Positions 19,390-30,118 of a DNA stretch of 64,000 nucleotides are shown here, in pieces. A program made the translations under genes and the position numbers. Source of the DNA: Buttiauxella gaviniae ATCC 51604 (lineage in GTDB: Bacteria; Pseudomonadota; Gammaproteobacteria; Enterobacterales; Enterobacteriaceae). The notes beneath the pieces were generated by a model. It was not told where the DNA came from and did not search any database. It was given only the letters and a program-made list of their open reading frames with translations. Within the stretch, counting starts at the first letter, position 1. Each line of letters opens with the position of its first letter. Where the stretch lies: positions 99,362 through 163,361 of the forward strand of contig NZ_LXEP01000032.1 of assembly GCF_001654835.1 (NCBI RefSeq). Reading direction: 5' to 3'.

Positions 19390-20343
19390 ATGTATACGAA
19401 GATTATTGGTACTGGTAGCTATCTGCCAGAACACGTGCGTACCAACGCCGACCTGGAAAAAATGGTGGATACTTCTGACGAGTGGATTGTCACCCGCACA
19501 GGTATTCGTGAACGTCGAATTGCTGGACCAGATGAAACCGTCGCAACAATGGCTTTTGCTGCGGCTACGCGTGCGCTTGAAATGGCAGAAATCGATAAGT
19601 CTGAAATTGGGCTGATTATCGTTGCCACAACTTCTTCAACTCACGCTTTCCCAAGTGCTGCCTGCCAGGTACAGGCAATGTTAGGGATTAAAGGCTGCCC
19701 TGCATTTGATGTTGCAGCCGCTTGCGCAGGTTTTACCTACGCACTAAGCGTGGCAGATCAATATGTGAAGTCCGGCGCAGTAAAACATGCGTTGGTTATT
19801 GGTTCTGACGTGCTGGCACGTACTTGCGATCCTACCGACCGCGGCACAATTATTATTTTTGGTGATGGTGCAGGGGCGGTTGTACTGAGTGCATCTGAAG
19901 AGCCTGGTATCATTTCAACCCACCTGCATGCTGATGGTAGCTATGGTGAACTGCTGACGCTACCGAATGTCGATCGCGTGAATCCTGAAAATTCGATTCA
20001 CCTGTCGATGGCCGGTAATGAAGTCTTTAAAGTTGCAGTTACAGAGCTTGCACACATTGTTGATGAAACCCTTGAGGCTAATAATCTGGATCGTTCCGAT
20101 CTTGATTGGTTGGTCCCGCATCAGGCTAACCTGCGCATTATCAGCGCGACTGCGAAAAAACTTGGCATGTCACTCGATAATGTAGTCGTTACTCTTGATC
20201 GTCACGGTAATACCTCAGCGGCTTCTGTTCCGGCAGCGCTGGATGAAGCGGTACGCGACGGGCGGATTAAACGTGGCCAACTAGTATTGCTCGAAGCCTT
20301 CGGCGGCGGCTTTACCTGGGGTTCAGCACTGGTTCGTTTTTGA
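19390..20343 (+). CDS. fabH: FabH, beta-ketoacyl-ACP synthase III
   Basis: Starts each fatty acid by condensing acetyl-CoA with malonyl-ACP. 317 residues, the family length. Catalytic triad visible: Cys112 in DVAAACAGF, His in [11 protein letters not shown] (about 244), Asn in [10 protein letters not shown] (about 274). GFGD-type C-terminus [14 protein letters not shown]. Tightly packed after plsX; its stop is 17 bases before the fabD ATG. Confidence 0.97.
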   Translation: MYTKIIGTGSYLPEHVRTNADLEKMVDTSDEWIVTRTGIRERRIAGPDETVATMAFAAATRALEMAEIDKSEIGLIIVATTSSTHAFPSAACQVQAMLGIKGCPAFDVAAACAGFTYALSVADQYVKSGAVKHALVIGSDVLARTCDPTDRGTIIIFGDGAGAVVLSASEEPGIISTHLHADGSYGELLTLPNVDRVNPENSIHLSMAGNEVFKVAVTELAHIVDETLEANNLDRSDLDWLVPHQANLRIISATAKKLGMSLDNVVVTLDRHGNTSAASVPAALDEAVRDGRIKRGQLVLLEAFGGGFTWGSALVRF

Positions 20344-20360
20344 TTATTAGGGATTTAACC

Positions 20361-21290
20361 ATGACTCAATTTGCTTTTGTTTTTCCAGGGCAAGGTTCGC
20401 AAGCAGTTGGTATGCTGGCAGAAATCGCAGCAGCTAATCCTGTTGTTGAAGCAACCTTCCGTGAAGCTTCTGATGTGCTGGGCTATGATTTGTGGGCTCT
20501 GACTCAACAAGGTCCAGTTGAAGAACTAAACAAGACCTGGCAAACTCAGCCAGCACTGCTGGCAGCCTCTGTCGCATTGTGGCGTGTCTGGGAGCAGAAG
20601 GGTGGCAAAACCCCTGCAATGATGGCAGGGCACAGCCTGGGTGAGTACTCCGCTCTGGTTTGTGCTGGCGTCATTGATTTCGCAGATGCAGTGCGTCTGG
20701 TTGAGTTACGCGGTAAATTGATGCAAGAAGCGGTCCCTGCTGGAACCGGCGCAATGTATGCCATCATCGGACTTGATGATGCGTCTATTGCAAAAGCCTG
20801 TGAAGAAGCAGCCCAAGGCGAAGTGGTTTCTCCGGTGAACTTTAACTCACCAGGCCAGGTTGTGATTGCGGGTAACAAAGACGCCGTAGAGCGTGCTGGT
20901 GCAGCTTGTAAAGCCGCCGGTGCAAAACGCGCTCTGCCACTGCCCGTTAGCGTGCCATCTCACTGTGCATTGATGAAACCCGCGGCTGATAAACTTGCTA
21001 TAGCGCTGGAAAATATCACTTTCAATGCGCCTGTTGTTCCTGTTGTGAACAACGTCGACGTGAAATGTGAAACCTCTGCGGAAGCTATTCGTAGTGCTCT
21101 GGTACGCCAGCTCTACAGCCCGGTACAGTGGACTAAATCAGTAGAATTTATGGCAGCGCAGGGTGTAGCCCAGTTGCTGGAAGTAGGGCCAGGTAAGGTA
21201 TTGACTGGCCTAACAAAACGTATTGTTGACACACTGACTGCATCGGCCATTAACGAGCCGGTAGCGATGTCAGCAGCGCTCGAGCAATAA
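20361..21290 (+). CDS. fabD: FabD, malonyl-CoA:ACP transacylase
   Basis: Transfers malonyl groups from CoA to ACP. I start at ATG 20361 (MTQFAFVFPGQGSQAVGM) giving 309 residues, as in E. coli; an upstream in-frame start at 20340 overlaps fabH and is not conserved. Nucleophile Ser92 in AGHSLGEYS, catalytic His in VSVPSHCALM (about 201), and the oxyanion-loop FPGQGSQ. Between fabH and fabG in the classic fab operon order. Confidence 0.97.
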   Translation: MTQFAFVFPGQGSQAVGMLAEIAAANPVVEATFREASDVLGYDLWALTQQGPVEELNKTWQTQPALLAASVALWRVWEQKGGKTPAMMAGHSLGEYSALVCAGVIDFADAVRLVELRGKLMQEAVPAGTGAMYAIIGLDDASIAKACEEAAQGEVVSPVNFNSPGQVVIAGNKDAVERAGAACKAAGAKRALPLPVSVPSHCALMKPAADKLAIALENITFNAPVVPVVNNVDVKCETSAEAIRSALVRQLYSPVQWTKSVEFMAAQGVAQLLEVGPGKVLTGLTKRIVDTLTASAINEPVAMSAALEQ

Positions 21291-21303
21291 GACGAGGAAA
21301 ACC

Positions 21304-22038
21304 ATGAGTTTTGAAGGAAAAATTGCGCTGGTAACCGGCGCAAGCCGCGGTATTGGCCGCGCAATCGCGGAAACCTTAGTGGCCCGTGGTGCGAAAGTTA
21401 TCGGTACTGCTACCAGTGAAAGCGGTGCGCAGGCGATCAGTGATTATCTGGGCGATAACGGCAAGGGTTATATGCTGAATGTCACCGATCCAGCTTCTAT
21501 CGAAGCTGTTTTAGGAAATATTCGCGCAGAATTTGGCGAAGTCGACATTCTGGTTAATAATGCCGGTATCACTCGTGATAACCTGTTAATGCGCATGAAA
21601 GATGACGAATGGAACGATATCATCGAAACCAATCTGTCATCAGTTTTCCGTCTGTCAAAAGCGGTAATGCGCGCTATGATGAAAAAGCGTCATGGTCGTA
21701 TTATCACTATTGGTTCTGTGGTTGGTACCATGGGAAATGCTGGTCAGGCTAACTACGCTGCGGCGAAAGCGGGTCTGATCGGTTTCAGTAAATCTCTGGC
21801 ACGTGAAGTTGCGTCACGAGGTATTACTGTAAACGTTGTTGCTCCGGGCTTTATTGAAACGGACATGACGCGTGCGCTGTCGGAAGACCAGCGTGCGGGT
21901 ATACTGGCGGAAGTTCCAGCGGGTCGTTTAGGCGACGCAAAAGAAATCGCCAGTGCTGTTGCATTTTTAGCCTCTGACGAGGCGGGTTACATCTCTGGTG
22001 AGACCCTGCACGTCAATGGCGGAATGTACATGGTTTAA
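21304..22038 (+). CDS. fabG: FabG, 3-oxoacyl-ACP reductase
   Basis: NADPH-dependent short-chain dehydrogenase performing the first reduction of the elongation cycle. 244 residues, the family length. Cofactor motif TGASRGIGRAI (about 12-22), NNAG (about 86-89), and the catalytic Ser-Tyr-Lys set in IGSVVGTMGNAGQANYAAAKAG read in two parts (Ser near 138, YAAAK near 151-155). GAGGAAA ribosome-binding site. It is separated from acpP by a 155-base region with an acpP promoter. Confidence 0.97.
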   Translation: MSFEGKIALVTGASRGIGRAIAETLVARGAKVIGTATSESGAQAISDYLGDNGKGYMLNVTDPASIEAVLGNIRAEFGEVDILVNNAGITRDNLLMRMKDDEWNDIIETNLSSVFRLSKAVMRAMMKKRHGRIITIGSVVGTMGNAGQANYAAAKAGLIGFSKSLAREVASRGITVNVVAPGFIETDMTRALSEDQRAGILAEVPAGRLGDAKEIASAVAFLASDEAGYISGETLHVNGGMYMV

Positions 22039-22120
22039 CCGCAAGATAAAACTATTTGCGTTATTTGGGCGAATGCCCGCAAAATAGCGTAAAATCGTGG
22101 TATGACCTGCCGGGATTTAG

Positions 22121-22148
22121 TTGCATCTTTTTCAACATTTTATACACT
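22121..22148 (+). promoter_or_regulatory. putative acpP promoter
   Basis: TTGCAT, 16 bases, TACACT in the unusually long 155-base fabG-acpP gap. acpP is known to be transcribed from its own strong promoter in E. coli as well as by read-through. Confidence 0.5.
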
Positions 22149-22193
22149 ACGAAAACCATCGCGAAAGCGAGTTTTGATAGGAAATTTAAGAGT

Positions 22194-22430
22194 ATGAGCA
22201 CTATCGAAGAACGCGTTAAGAAAATTATCGGCGAACAACTGGGCGTTAAGCAGGAAGAAGTTATCAACTCCGCTTCCTTCGTAGAGGACCTGGGTGCTGA
22301 TTCTCTTGACACCGTTGAGCTGGTAATGGCTCTGGAAGAAGAGTTTGATACTGAGATTCCGGACGAAGAAGCTGAGAAAATCACCACCGTTCAGGCTGCC
22401 ATTGATTACATCAACGGTCACCAAGCGTAA
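22194..22430 (+). CDS. acpP: Acyl carrier protein
   Basis: Carries growing acyl chains on a phosphopantetheine arm. 78 residues from ATG 22194 ([20 protein letters not shown]), identical in design to E. coli ACP; the frame is open further upstream, but those codons lie in the promoter region. The modified Ser is residue 37 counting Met, in the DSL motif of [19 protein letters not shown]. Strongly acidic, as expected. Followed by a hairpin terminator. Confidence 0.98.
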   Translation: MSTIEERVKKIIGEQLGVKQEEVINSASFVEDLGADSLDTVELVMALEEEFDTEIPDEEAEKITTVQAAIDYINGHQA

Positions 22431-22441
22431 GTGAACATCTC

Positions 22442-22469
22442 CAGGCGGTCATTCGACCGCCTGAGTTTT
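22442..22469 (+). terminator. terminator/attenuator after acpP
   Basis: CAGGCGGTC / GACCGCCTG with an ATTC loop followed by AGTTTTAT. The imperfect T-run may allow partial read-through into fabF. Confidence 0.65.
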
Positions 22470-22487
22470 ATCTAAGTGTCCCACTAG

Positions 22488-23759
<1,272 letters not shown>

Positions 23760-23770
23760 TTGGCTGATAA

Positions 23771-23797
23771 TAAAGGGCTCGCTTGCGAGCCCTTTAT
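23771..23797 (+). terminator. terminator after fabF
   Basis: TAAAGGGCTCGC / GCGAGCCCTTTA, a 12-base perfect stem with a 2-base loop and A/T flanks. Confidence 0.8.
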
Positions 23798-23871
23798 ACA
23801 TCTTAAATATCCCTCTTTTGCTGCACCATTCTCACTGGCACTCTTAATTCACGGAACATTGAGGAACGATG

Positions 23872-24672
23872 ATGTATTTAATCAATGGTGAGTTGACGGC
23901 AAATCTTCCGGCAAACGATCGCGGCGTGCAGTTTGGTGATGGCTGTTTCACAACGGCAAGGGTCAAAGACAGTAGTGTGCGCTTTTTGGCGCAGCATCTT
24001 GACCGTTTAAAACAAGCCTGTGAAAAACTCCTTATCCCGTTTGTCGAATGGTCACTGCTTGAAAGTGAAATGCAGCAGCTTGCATTGTCACAATCACAAG
24101 CCGTACTAAAAGTGTTGATCACTCGTGGTAGTGGTGGGCGCGGTTACAGTGCAGCAAATTGCCAACATCCGACACGGCTACTCAGCGTTTCAGCTTACCC
24201 TTCGTTTTATCCACAATGGCGTGAGCAGGGGATTACCCTGGCATTAAGCCACATTCGATTGGGCATCAACCCGTATCTTGCCGGAATTAAACACCTGAAT
24301 CGACTTGAGCAAGTGCTGATTCGTACGCATCTTGAACAGACGCAAGCCCAGGAAGCACTGGTTCTTGACAGTGATGGGTGGCTTACGGAATGCTGTGCCG
24401 CTAATTTATTCTGGCGTAAAGGATCTCAGGTCTTTACCCCTTATATGGATAAATCTGGTGTAAACGGCACGATGCGCCAGCATATTATTGCTTGTCTTGC
24501 AGACTCACCCTGGCAAGTAACGCAAGTGCGGGAGCGTCCTGAAAGTCTGGCTCAAGCCGACGAGTTACTCATTTGCAATGCATTGATGCCGGTTGTCCCT
24601 GTGAACCAGGCTGAATTATGGCGATTTGAATCTCGCGAGCTTTATCAATTTTTAGCACCACTTTGTGAGTAA
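23872..24672 (+). CDS. pabC: PabC, aminodeoxychorismate lyase
   Basis: PLP enzyme that releases pyruvate from aminodeoxychorismate to give p-aminobenzoate for folate. Two adjacent ATGs occur (23869 and 23872); I prefer the second because MYLING aligns with the E. coli start MFLING and has better spacing from GAGG. 266 residues. The PLP Lys is in [13 protein letters not shown] (about 159); the lyase-type segment [12 protein letters not shown] is near residue 20. Next to mltG, with a short overlap of possible starts. Confidence 0.94.
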   Translation: MYLINGELTANLPANDRGVQFGDGCFTTARVKDSSVRFLAQHLDRLKQACEKLLIPFVEWSLLESEMQQLALSQSQAVLKVLITRGSGGRGYSAANCQHPTRLLSVSAYPSFYPQWREQGITLALSHIRLGINPYLAGIKHLNRLEQVLIRTHLEQTQAQEALVLDSDGWLTECCAANLFWRKGSQVFTPYMDKSGVNGTMRQHIIACLADSPWQVTQVRERPESLAQADELLICNALMPVVPVNQAELWRFESRELYQFLAPLCE

Positions 24673-24682
24673 CCGATTAACG

Positions 24683-25705
24683 ATGAAAAAGATGCTACGT
24701 TTCTTTCTGCTGCTGTTGGTTGTATTTGGCGTGGCGGCAGGCGTTGGCTTATACAAAGTCCGCCAGCTCGCTAACAGTCACCTGACCATTGCGCAAGAAA
24801 CCATTTTCACCCTTAAACCTGGCACCGGTCGCCTGGCTTTGGGTAAACAATTGTATGACGAAAAATTGCTTAATCGCCCACGCGTATTCCAGTGGCTGCT
24901 GAAAGTTGAGCCCGATCTAGCTAATTTCAAAGCGGGTACCTACCGCTTCACGCCGCAAATGACAGTGCGTGAGATGCTCAAACTGTTAGCAAGCGGCAAA
25001 GAAGCGCAATTCCCGATTCGCTTTGTGGAAGGGACTCGCCTGAGCGACTGGCTGAAACAATTGCGCGAAGCGCCATACATTCAGCACACGCTTAAAGATG
25101 ATAGCTACGCCACGGTCGCCGAAGCCTTAAAATTTGAACACCCTGAATGGGTCGAGGGCTGGTTCTTCCCTGACACTTGGCTATACACCGCAAATACGAC
25201 AGATATCGCACTGCTAAAACGTGCTCATGAGCGGATGGTCAAAGCGGTTCAGGCTGCGTGGGATGGCAAAAAAGAAGGGCTGCCGTATAAAACTCAAAAT
25301 GATTTGGTGACGATGGCCTCGATCATTGAGAAAGAAACGGCTGTCGCAGCAGAGCGCGATCAGGTCGCATCGGTATTCATCAACCGTCTGCGTATCGGCA
25401 TGCGTTTACAAACTGACCCGACGGTAATTTACGGTATGGGTGAAAGCTATAATGGTAAACTGTCACGTAAAGACCTCGAAACGCCTACGCCGTATAATAC
25501 CTACGTGATTAGCGGTATGCCGCCTGGACCGATTGCGATCCCTGGCAACGCCTCGCTACAGGCTGCGGCTCACCCGGCGAAAACACCGTATCTCTATTTT
25601 GTCGCGGATGGAAAGGGCGGCCACACATTCAATACCAACCTTGCAGGTCATAACCAGGCTGTGCAGGTGTATATCAAAGCGCTGAAGGATAAGAATGGTC
25701 AGTAA
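24683..25705 (+). CDS. mltG: MltG, endolytic murein transglycosylase
   Basis: Inner-membrane enzyme that cleaves nascent glycan strands and is thought to set their length. 340 residues from ATG 24683 ([20 protein letters not shown]); an in-frame GTG at 24665 overlaps pabC and is not conserved. One N-terminal transmembrane helix (about 5-25), a LysM-like region, and the YceG catalytic domain with the conserved Glu in [15 protein letters not shown] (about 218). Overlaps tmk by 11 bases, indicating coupling. Confidence 0.95.
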   Translation: MKKMLRFFLLLLVVFGVAAGVGLYKVRQLANSHLTIAQETIFTLKPGTGRLALGKQLYDEKLLNRPRVFQWLLKVEPDLANFKAGTYRFTPQMTVREMLKLLASGKEAQFPIRFVEGTRLSDWLKQLREAPYIQHTLKDDSYATVAEALKFEHPEWVEGWFFPDTWLYTANTTDIALLKRAHERMVKAVQAAWDGKKEGLPYKTQNDLVTMASIIEKETAVAAERDQVASVFINRLRIGMRLQTDPTVIYGMGESYNGKLSRKDLETPTPYNTYVISGMPPGPIAIPGNASLQAAAHPAKTPYLYFVADGKGGHTFNTNLAGHNQAVQVYIKALKDKNGQ

Positions 25706-26333
25706 ATTTATCGTCATTGAAGGGCTCGAAGGAGCAGGGAAAACTAACGCGCATAACGTGGTCGTTGCGACTTTAAAAGAGCTGGGTGTAACCGATCTGG
25801 TGTTCACGCGTGAACCCGGCGGCACACCTCTTGCGGAAAGATTGCGCGAGCTGACGCTGAACAACAAAGGTATCGGTGACGAAATCGTTACTGATAAAGC
25901 TGAAGTGCTCATGTTCTACGCAGCACGCGTGCAGTTAGTTGAAACAGTTATCAAACCGGCGCTATCACGTGGCGCATGGGTGATAGGCGATCGGCATGAT
26001 CTCTCTACACAGGCTTATCAGGGCGGTGGTCGCTGCATCGATCAGGAATTACTCATGGCGCTGCGTAATACAGTGCTTGGTGATTTTTACCCGGACCTGA
26101 CCATTTATCTCGATGTCACGCCAGAAGTGGGCCTGACACGTGCGCGTGCGCGTGGTGAGCTAGACCGCATCGAACAAGAGTCTGTCGACTTCTTTAACCG
26201 CACCCGTGCGCGTTACCTTGAGCTCGCCGCAGCCGACAGCCGTATTCATACGATTGATGCAACACAATCGTTGGATGATGTGTCGCAAGACGTGCGTAAC
26301 GCCGTACTTGAGTGGGCTAAGGGGCTGGCGTAA
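25695..26333 (+). CDS. tmk: Tmk, thymidylate kinase
   Basis: Phosphorylates dTMP to dTDP for DNA synthesis. 212 residues (E. coli 213). P-loop GLEGAGKT (about 11-18), substrate motif FTREPGG (about 37-43), DRH (about 97), and the type [20 protein letters not shown]. Two small oddities against E. coli: the P-loop continues TNAHNVV rather than TTARNVV, and GGGRCIDQ replaces GGGRGIDQ. Its stop overlaps the holB start by one base (TAATG). Confidence 0.95.
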   Translation: MVSKFIVIEGLEGAGKTNAHNVVVATLKELGVTDLVFTREPGGTPLAERLRELTLNNKGIGDEIVTDKAEVLMFYAARVQLVETVIKPALSRGAWVIGDRHDLSTQAYQGGGRCIDQELLMALRNTVLGDFYPDLTIYLDVTPEVGLTRARARGELDRIEQESVDFFNRTRARYLELAAADSRIHTIDATQSLDDVSQDVRNAVLEWAKGLA

Positions 26334-27340
26334 TGAAATGGTATCCATGGTTACGCGCGCCTTTTGAGCAAATCCTCAGCCAGTATCAGGCCGGGCGTGG
26401 GCACCATGCATTACTGCTTCATTCATTAGCCGGTATGGGTGACGACGCGTTAATTTACGCGCTCACCCGCTGGTTGATGTGCCAGAAACCGCAAGGGAGT
26501 AAAAGCTGCGGCCAGTGTCGCAGTTGCCAGTTGATGCAGGCCGGTACACATCCGGATAGCTATGTCGTTGCGCCTGAAAAGGGCAAATCAAGCCTTGGCA
26601 TTGATGCCATCCGCGAAATTACTGAGAAGCTCTACAGCCATGCTCAGCAGGGTGGGGCAAAAGTCGTCTGGCTTGAAGATGCCGGGCTGCTTACTGAAGC
26701 GGCCGCCAATGCGCTGTTAAAAACGCTTGAAGAGCCGCCCGCGAACACCTGGTTTTTCCTGGGTAGCCGCGAACCGGCTCGTTTACCCGCCACGCTCAGA
26801 AGCCGCTGCCTGTACTGGTATTTGACTCCACCTGACGAGAATTTTGCCCTTGCCTGGCTGGCACGGGAAATCACGCTTGATAATGAACAACTGCGTGCCG
26901 CATTGCGTTTGAGTTCAGGCGCACCTGCAGGGGCTCTGGCTCTTTTGCAGCCAGAACAGTGGAAACACCGCCAGTTGCTATGCGACAAACTTAATGAAGC
27001 CTGTGCGACTAAAAATATGCTGGTGTTATTGCCTGCGTTGAATAGTGATGATGCAGCTGTCCGTGTCCACTGGTTATGCTCTCTTTTGGTTGATGCACTA
27101 AAATGGCAACAAGGGGCTACACCGTGGTTGACCAATGATGACCAACACGCATTGGTAGCAAACCTTGCCTCCAGCGCAACACCCGCGATGCTACAAGCTA
27201 TACTGCATAGTTGGTTTTCATGTCGTGAAACACTGTTAAGTGTTGTGGGCGTGAACCGAGAATTAATGCTGACTGAACAATTGCTCACTTGGGAGCGTTT
27301 AATGCAACCGGGTGCAGTCCTTCCTACCTTCCATCTTTAA
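26333..27340 (+). CDS. holB: HolB, DNA polymerase III delta' subunit
   Basis: Clamp-loader subunit that stabilises the delta-tau/gamma ring loading the beta clamp. 335 residues (E. coli 334). N-terminal [19 protein letters not shown], a Zn-binding module CGQCRSCQLMQAGTHPD (about residues 59-75), and the sensor/arginine region LLKTLEEPPANTWFFL (about 137-152). As in enteric delta' the Walker A is degenerate. Between tmk and ycfH, the E. coli order. Confidence 0.95.
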   Translation: MKWYPWLRAPFEQILSQYQAGRGHHALLLHSLAGMGDDALIYALTRWLMCQKPQGSKSCGQCRSCQLMQAGTHPDSYVVAPEKGKSSLGIDAIREITEKLYSHAQQGGAKVVWLEDAGLLTEAAANALLKTLEEPPANTWFFLGSREPARLPATLRSRCLYWYLTPPDENFALAWLAREITLDNEQLRAALRLSSGAPAGALALLQPEQWKHRQLLCDKLNEACATKNMLVLLPALNSDDAAVRVHWLCSLLVDALKWQQGATPWLTNDDQHALVANLASSATPAMLQAILHSWFSCRETLLSVVGVNRELMLTEQLLTWERLMQPGAVLPTFHL

Positions 27341-27351
27341 AGAGTATTTGT

Positions 27352-28146
27352 ATGTTCCTGGTTGACTCACATTGCCATCTCGATGGCCTCGATTATCAAT
27401 CTCTTCATAAAAGTGTTGATGATGTTCTGGAAAAAGCTGCCGCGCGCGATGTGAAGTTTTGCCTTGCAGTTGCGACGACGCTTGAAGGTTATCGCGATAT
27501 GCGTCAGTTGGTAGGCGAACGCCAGAACGTTGCTTATTCATGTGGTGTGCACCCGCTAAACCAGGCCGAAGCTTATGATGTCGAGGAACTTCGCCGTCTG
27601 GCTGCTGATCCTGGCGTTGTGGCAATGGGTGAAACGGGTCTGGATTATTTCTATACCCCAGAAACCAAACCACGCCAGCAGGAATCATTCCGTCATCACA
27701 TTCAGATTGGCCGCGAGCTCAACAAACCGGTCATTGTTCATACCCGTGATGCTCGTGCCGATACCCTGACCATTCTGCACGAAGAGAAAGTGACAGACTG
27801 CGGTGGGGTACTACACTGTTTTACGGAAGACAGAGAAACTGCTGGAAAATTGCTCGACATGGGCTTTTATATCTCTTTCTCCGGCATTGTGACCTTCCGC
27901 AATGCTGAACAACTCAGGGATGCGGCGCGTTATGTGCCACTGGATCGCATACTGGTGGAAACTGATTCACCTTACCTTGCGCCAGTGCCGCATCGTGGTA
28001 AGGAAAACCAACCGGCAATGACGCGCGATGTGGCGGAATATATGGCGGTACTGAAAGGTGTTTCACTTGAGGAATTGGCCGTTGCGACGACAAAAAACTT
28101 CGCTACATTGTTCCATATTCCTGACTCCCGCTTGCAATCCGCCTGA
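27352..28146 (+). CDS. ycfH: YcfH, TatD-family metal-dependent hydrolase
   Basis: Member of the TatD deoxyribonuclease family, amidohydrolase fold; the precise substrate of YcfH is not settled. 264 residues (E. coli 265) from ATG 27352 (MFLVDSHCHLDGLDYQSL); the open frame upstream overlaps holB. Metal ligands: HCHLD (residues 7-11), GETGLDY (about 89-95), VHTRDA (about 126-131), LHCF (about 153-156), and ETDSPYL (about 203-209). Last gene of the run begun at yceD, followed by a hairpin. Confidence 0.92.
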   Translation: MFLVDSHCHLDGLDYQSLHKSVDDVLEKAAARDVKFCLAVATTLEGYRDMRQLVGERQNVAYSCGVHPLNQAEAYDVEELRRLAADPGVVAMGETGLDYFYTPETKPRQQESFRHHIQIGRELNKPVIVHTRDARADTLTILHEEKVTDCGGVLHCFTEDRETAGKLLDMGFYISFSGIVTFRNAEQLRDAARYVPLDRILVETDSPYLAPVPHRGKENQPAMTRDVAEYMAVLKGVSLEELAVATTKNFATLFHIPDSRLQSA

Positions 28147-28196
28147 TAAATCTGACTTATTTTAAAGCTCGTAATTAATTATCTAAGCGAGTAAAG

Positions 28197-28222
28197 TTCA
28201 CCGCCATAAAAATGGCGGTGAA
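28197..28222 (+). terminator. hairpin after ycfH
   Basis: TTCACCGCCAT / ATGGCGGTGAA, an 11-base perfect stem, followed a few bases later by GTTTTTG. Confidence 0.6.
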
Positions 28223-28293
28223 GGCTGTTTTTGTAACATTCAGATACGCATAATGTAAACTTATGAAAGTTTTTCACTGGGCTGTTTGAGAAA

Positions 28294-28309
28294 CGTGATA
28301 GCCGTCAAA
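28294..28309 (+). promoter_or_regulatory. CRP site upstream of ptsG
   Basis: CGTGA, 6 bases, TCAAA, matching TGTGA-N6-TCACA at most positions, in the 300-base ptsG upstream region where CRP is known to activate in E. coli. Confidence 0.65.
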
Positions 28310-28321
28310 CAAACTTTCTTC

Positions 28322-28348
28322 GATTTATTTTACTCTGCGTAATAAATC
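28322..28348 (+). promoter_or_regulatory. Mlc-like operator upstream of ptsG
   Basis: GATTTATT and AATAAATC form a perfect 8-base inverted repeat 11 bases apart. Its A/T-rich symmetric form and its location fit the Mlc repressor site of enteric ptsG; assigned by position and shape. Confidence 0.5.
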
Positions 28349-28420
28349 AAAAGGCACTTAGATGCCTGTTTATGGACCGGATCTCCCCCCAGTCCGATGC
28401 GCATAACGCGTAAAAAAAGC

Positions 28421-28446
28421 ACAAATACTCAGGAGCACTCTCAATT
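28421..28446 (+). promoter_or_regulatory. SgrS small-RNA target and ribosome-binding site of ptsG
   Basis: The segment ACTCAGGAGCACTCTCAATT directly before the ptsG ATG matches the E. coli ptsG translation-initiation region to which SgrS pairs during glucose-phosphate stress. The sgrS gene itself is not in this window. Confidence 0.65.
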
Positions 28447-29880
28447 ATGTTTAAGAATGCATTTGCTAACCTGCAAAAGGTGGGTAAATCGCTGATGCTG
28501 CCAGTATCCGTACTGCCTATCGCAGGTATCCTGCTGGGCGTCGGTTCTGCAAACTTCAGTTGGCTGCCAGCAGTGGTTTCTCATGTTATGGCGGAAGCGG
28601 GCGGTTCAGTATTCGCCAACATGCCGCTGATTTTTGCTATCGGTGTGGCATTAGGCTTCACAAATAACGATGGCGTTTCTGCATTAGCCTCTGTGGTTGC
28701 ATACGGCATCATGGTTAAAACCATGGCAGTTGTTGCGCCATTGGTACTGCATATCCCTGCAGAAGAGATCGCGTCAAAGCACCTGGCTGATACCGGTGTT
28801 CTGGGCGGTATTATCTCGGGTGCAATCGCAGCCTACATGTTTAACCGTTTCTACCGCATCAAGCTTCCAGAATACCTGGGCTTCTTCGCCGGTAAACGTT
28901 TCGTACCGATCATCTCTGGTCTGGCTGCGATCTTCATGGGCGTTGTGCTGTCCTTCATCTGGCCTCCAATCGGTACGGCTATCCAGACCTTCTCTCAGTG
29001 GGCTGCTTACCAGAACCCGGTTGTGGCATTCGGTATCTACGGTTTCGTAGAGCGCTGCCTGGTACCATTCGGTCTGCACCACATCTGGAACGTTCCATTC
29101 CAGATGCAAATTGGTGAATACACCAATGCTGCAGGTCAGGTATTCCACGGCGATATCCCACGTTACATGGCAGGTGACCCAACTGCGGGCAAACTGTCTG
29201 GTGGCTTCCTGTTTAAAATGTATGGTCTGCCTGCTGCTGCTATCGCAATCTGGCACTCAGCTAAACCTGAGAACCGTGCAAAAGTCGGCGGTATCATGAT
29301 CTCCGCTGCACTGACCTCGTTCCTGACCGGTATTACCGAGCCAATCGAGTTCTCCTTCATGTTCGTTGCTCCAATCCTGTACATCATCCACGCGGTGTTG
29401 GCAGGACTGGCGTTCCCAATCTGTATCCTTCTGGGTATGCGTGACGGTACTTCCTTCTCTCACGGTCTGATTGACTTCATCGTGCTGAGCGGAAACAGCA
29501 GCAAACTGTGGTTGTTCCCAATTGTTGGCCTGTGCTACGCGGCGATTTACTACACCGTGTTCCGTGTGCTGATTAAAGCGCTGGACCTGAAAACTCCAGG
29601 TCGTGAAGATGCAACAACCGAAACCAGTACCACTTCCACAAGCGAAATGGCACCGGCTCTGGTTAGCGCTTTCGGCGGTAAAGAAAACATCACTAACCTG
29701 GATGCGTGTATTACCCGTCTGCGTGTTAGCGTGGCCGACATTTCTAAAGTCGACCAGGCTGGCCTGAAGAAATTGGGTGCGGCAGGTGTAGTAGTAGCTG
29801 GTTCAGGCGTTCAGGCAATCTTCGGTACTAAATCCGATAACCTGAAAACTGAAATGGATGAGTGGATCCGTAACAGCTAA
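28447..29880 (+). CDS. ptsG: PtsG, glucose-specific PTS permease EIICB
   Basis: Inner-membrane permease that imports and phosphorylates glucose. 477 residues, as in E. coli. EIIC domain (about 1-385) with many transmembrane segments starting [20 protein letters not shown] and the [12 protein letters not shown] motif; a linker rich in Thr/Ser ([11 protein letters not shown]), then the EIIB domain with phosphorylated Cys in [11 protein letters not shown] (about 421). Upstream lie CRP and Mlc-like sites and the SgrS target; a strong terminator follows. Confidence 0.98.
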   Translation: MFKNAFANLQKVGKSLMLPVSVLPIAGILLGVGSANFSWLPAVVSHVMAEAGGSVFANMPLIFAIGVALGFTNNDGVSALASVVAYGIMVKTMAVVAPLVLHIPAEEIASKHLADTGVLGGIISGAIAAYMFNRFYRIKLPEYLGFFAGKRFVPIISGLAAIFMGVVLSFIWPPIGTAIQTFSQWAAYQNPVVAFGIYGFVERCLVPFGLHHIWNVPFQMQIGEYTNAAGQVFHGDIPRYMAGDPTAGKLSGGFLFKMYGLPAAAIAIWHSAKPENRAKVGGIMISAALTSFLTGITEPIEFSFMFVAPILYIIHAVLAGLAFPICILLGMRDGTSFSHGLIDFIVLSGNSSKLWLFPIVGLCYAAIYYTVFRVLIKALDLKTPGREDATTETSTTSTSEMAPALVSAFGGKENITNLDACITRLRVSVADISKVDQAGLKKLGAAGVVVAGSGVQAIFGTKSDNLKTEMDEWIRNS

Positions 29881-29901
29881 GAAGTCGTTGGGGAGAACTG
29901 A

Positions 29902-29926
29902 GGGAGGCCATTGGCCTCCCTTTTTT
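29902..29926 (+). terminator. terminator of ptsG
   Basis: GGGAGGCCA / TTGGCCTCCC stem followed by TTTTTT. Confidence 0.88.
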
Positions 29927-29936
29927 ATTGCCACCC

Positions 29937-30063
29937 CATAGCCGTCATATTTCAAGTTGCAGGGGTGTTGGCTGCACTCGCTCACCCCAGTCACTTACTT
30001 TAGGAAGCTCCTGGGGATTCGCTCATTTGCCGCCTACCTGCAACTTGAACTATTTAGGCTATG
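29937..30063 (+). repeat. dispersed enteric intergenic repeat, copy C
   Basis: The cleanest copy: ends CATAGCCGTCATATTTCAAG and CTTGAACTATTTAGGCTATG are near inverted repeats, with TTCAAGTTGCAG facing CTGCAACTTGAA and a central CCCCAG/CTGGGG hairpin (29985-30016). The inner CTTAC/GTAAG stem is partly broken here. It fills the space between ptsG and the end of fhuE. Confidence 0.88.
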
Positions 30064-30118
30064 ATTTGAAACCAATTTTGCATGGTGAATAATCTTGCGC
30101 CATCCACCATTAAGACGA

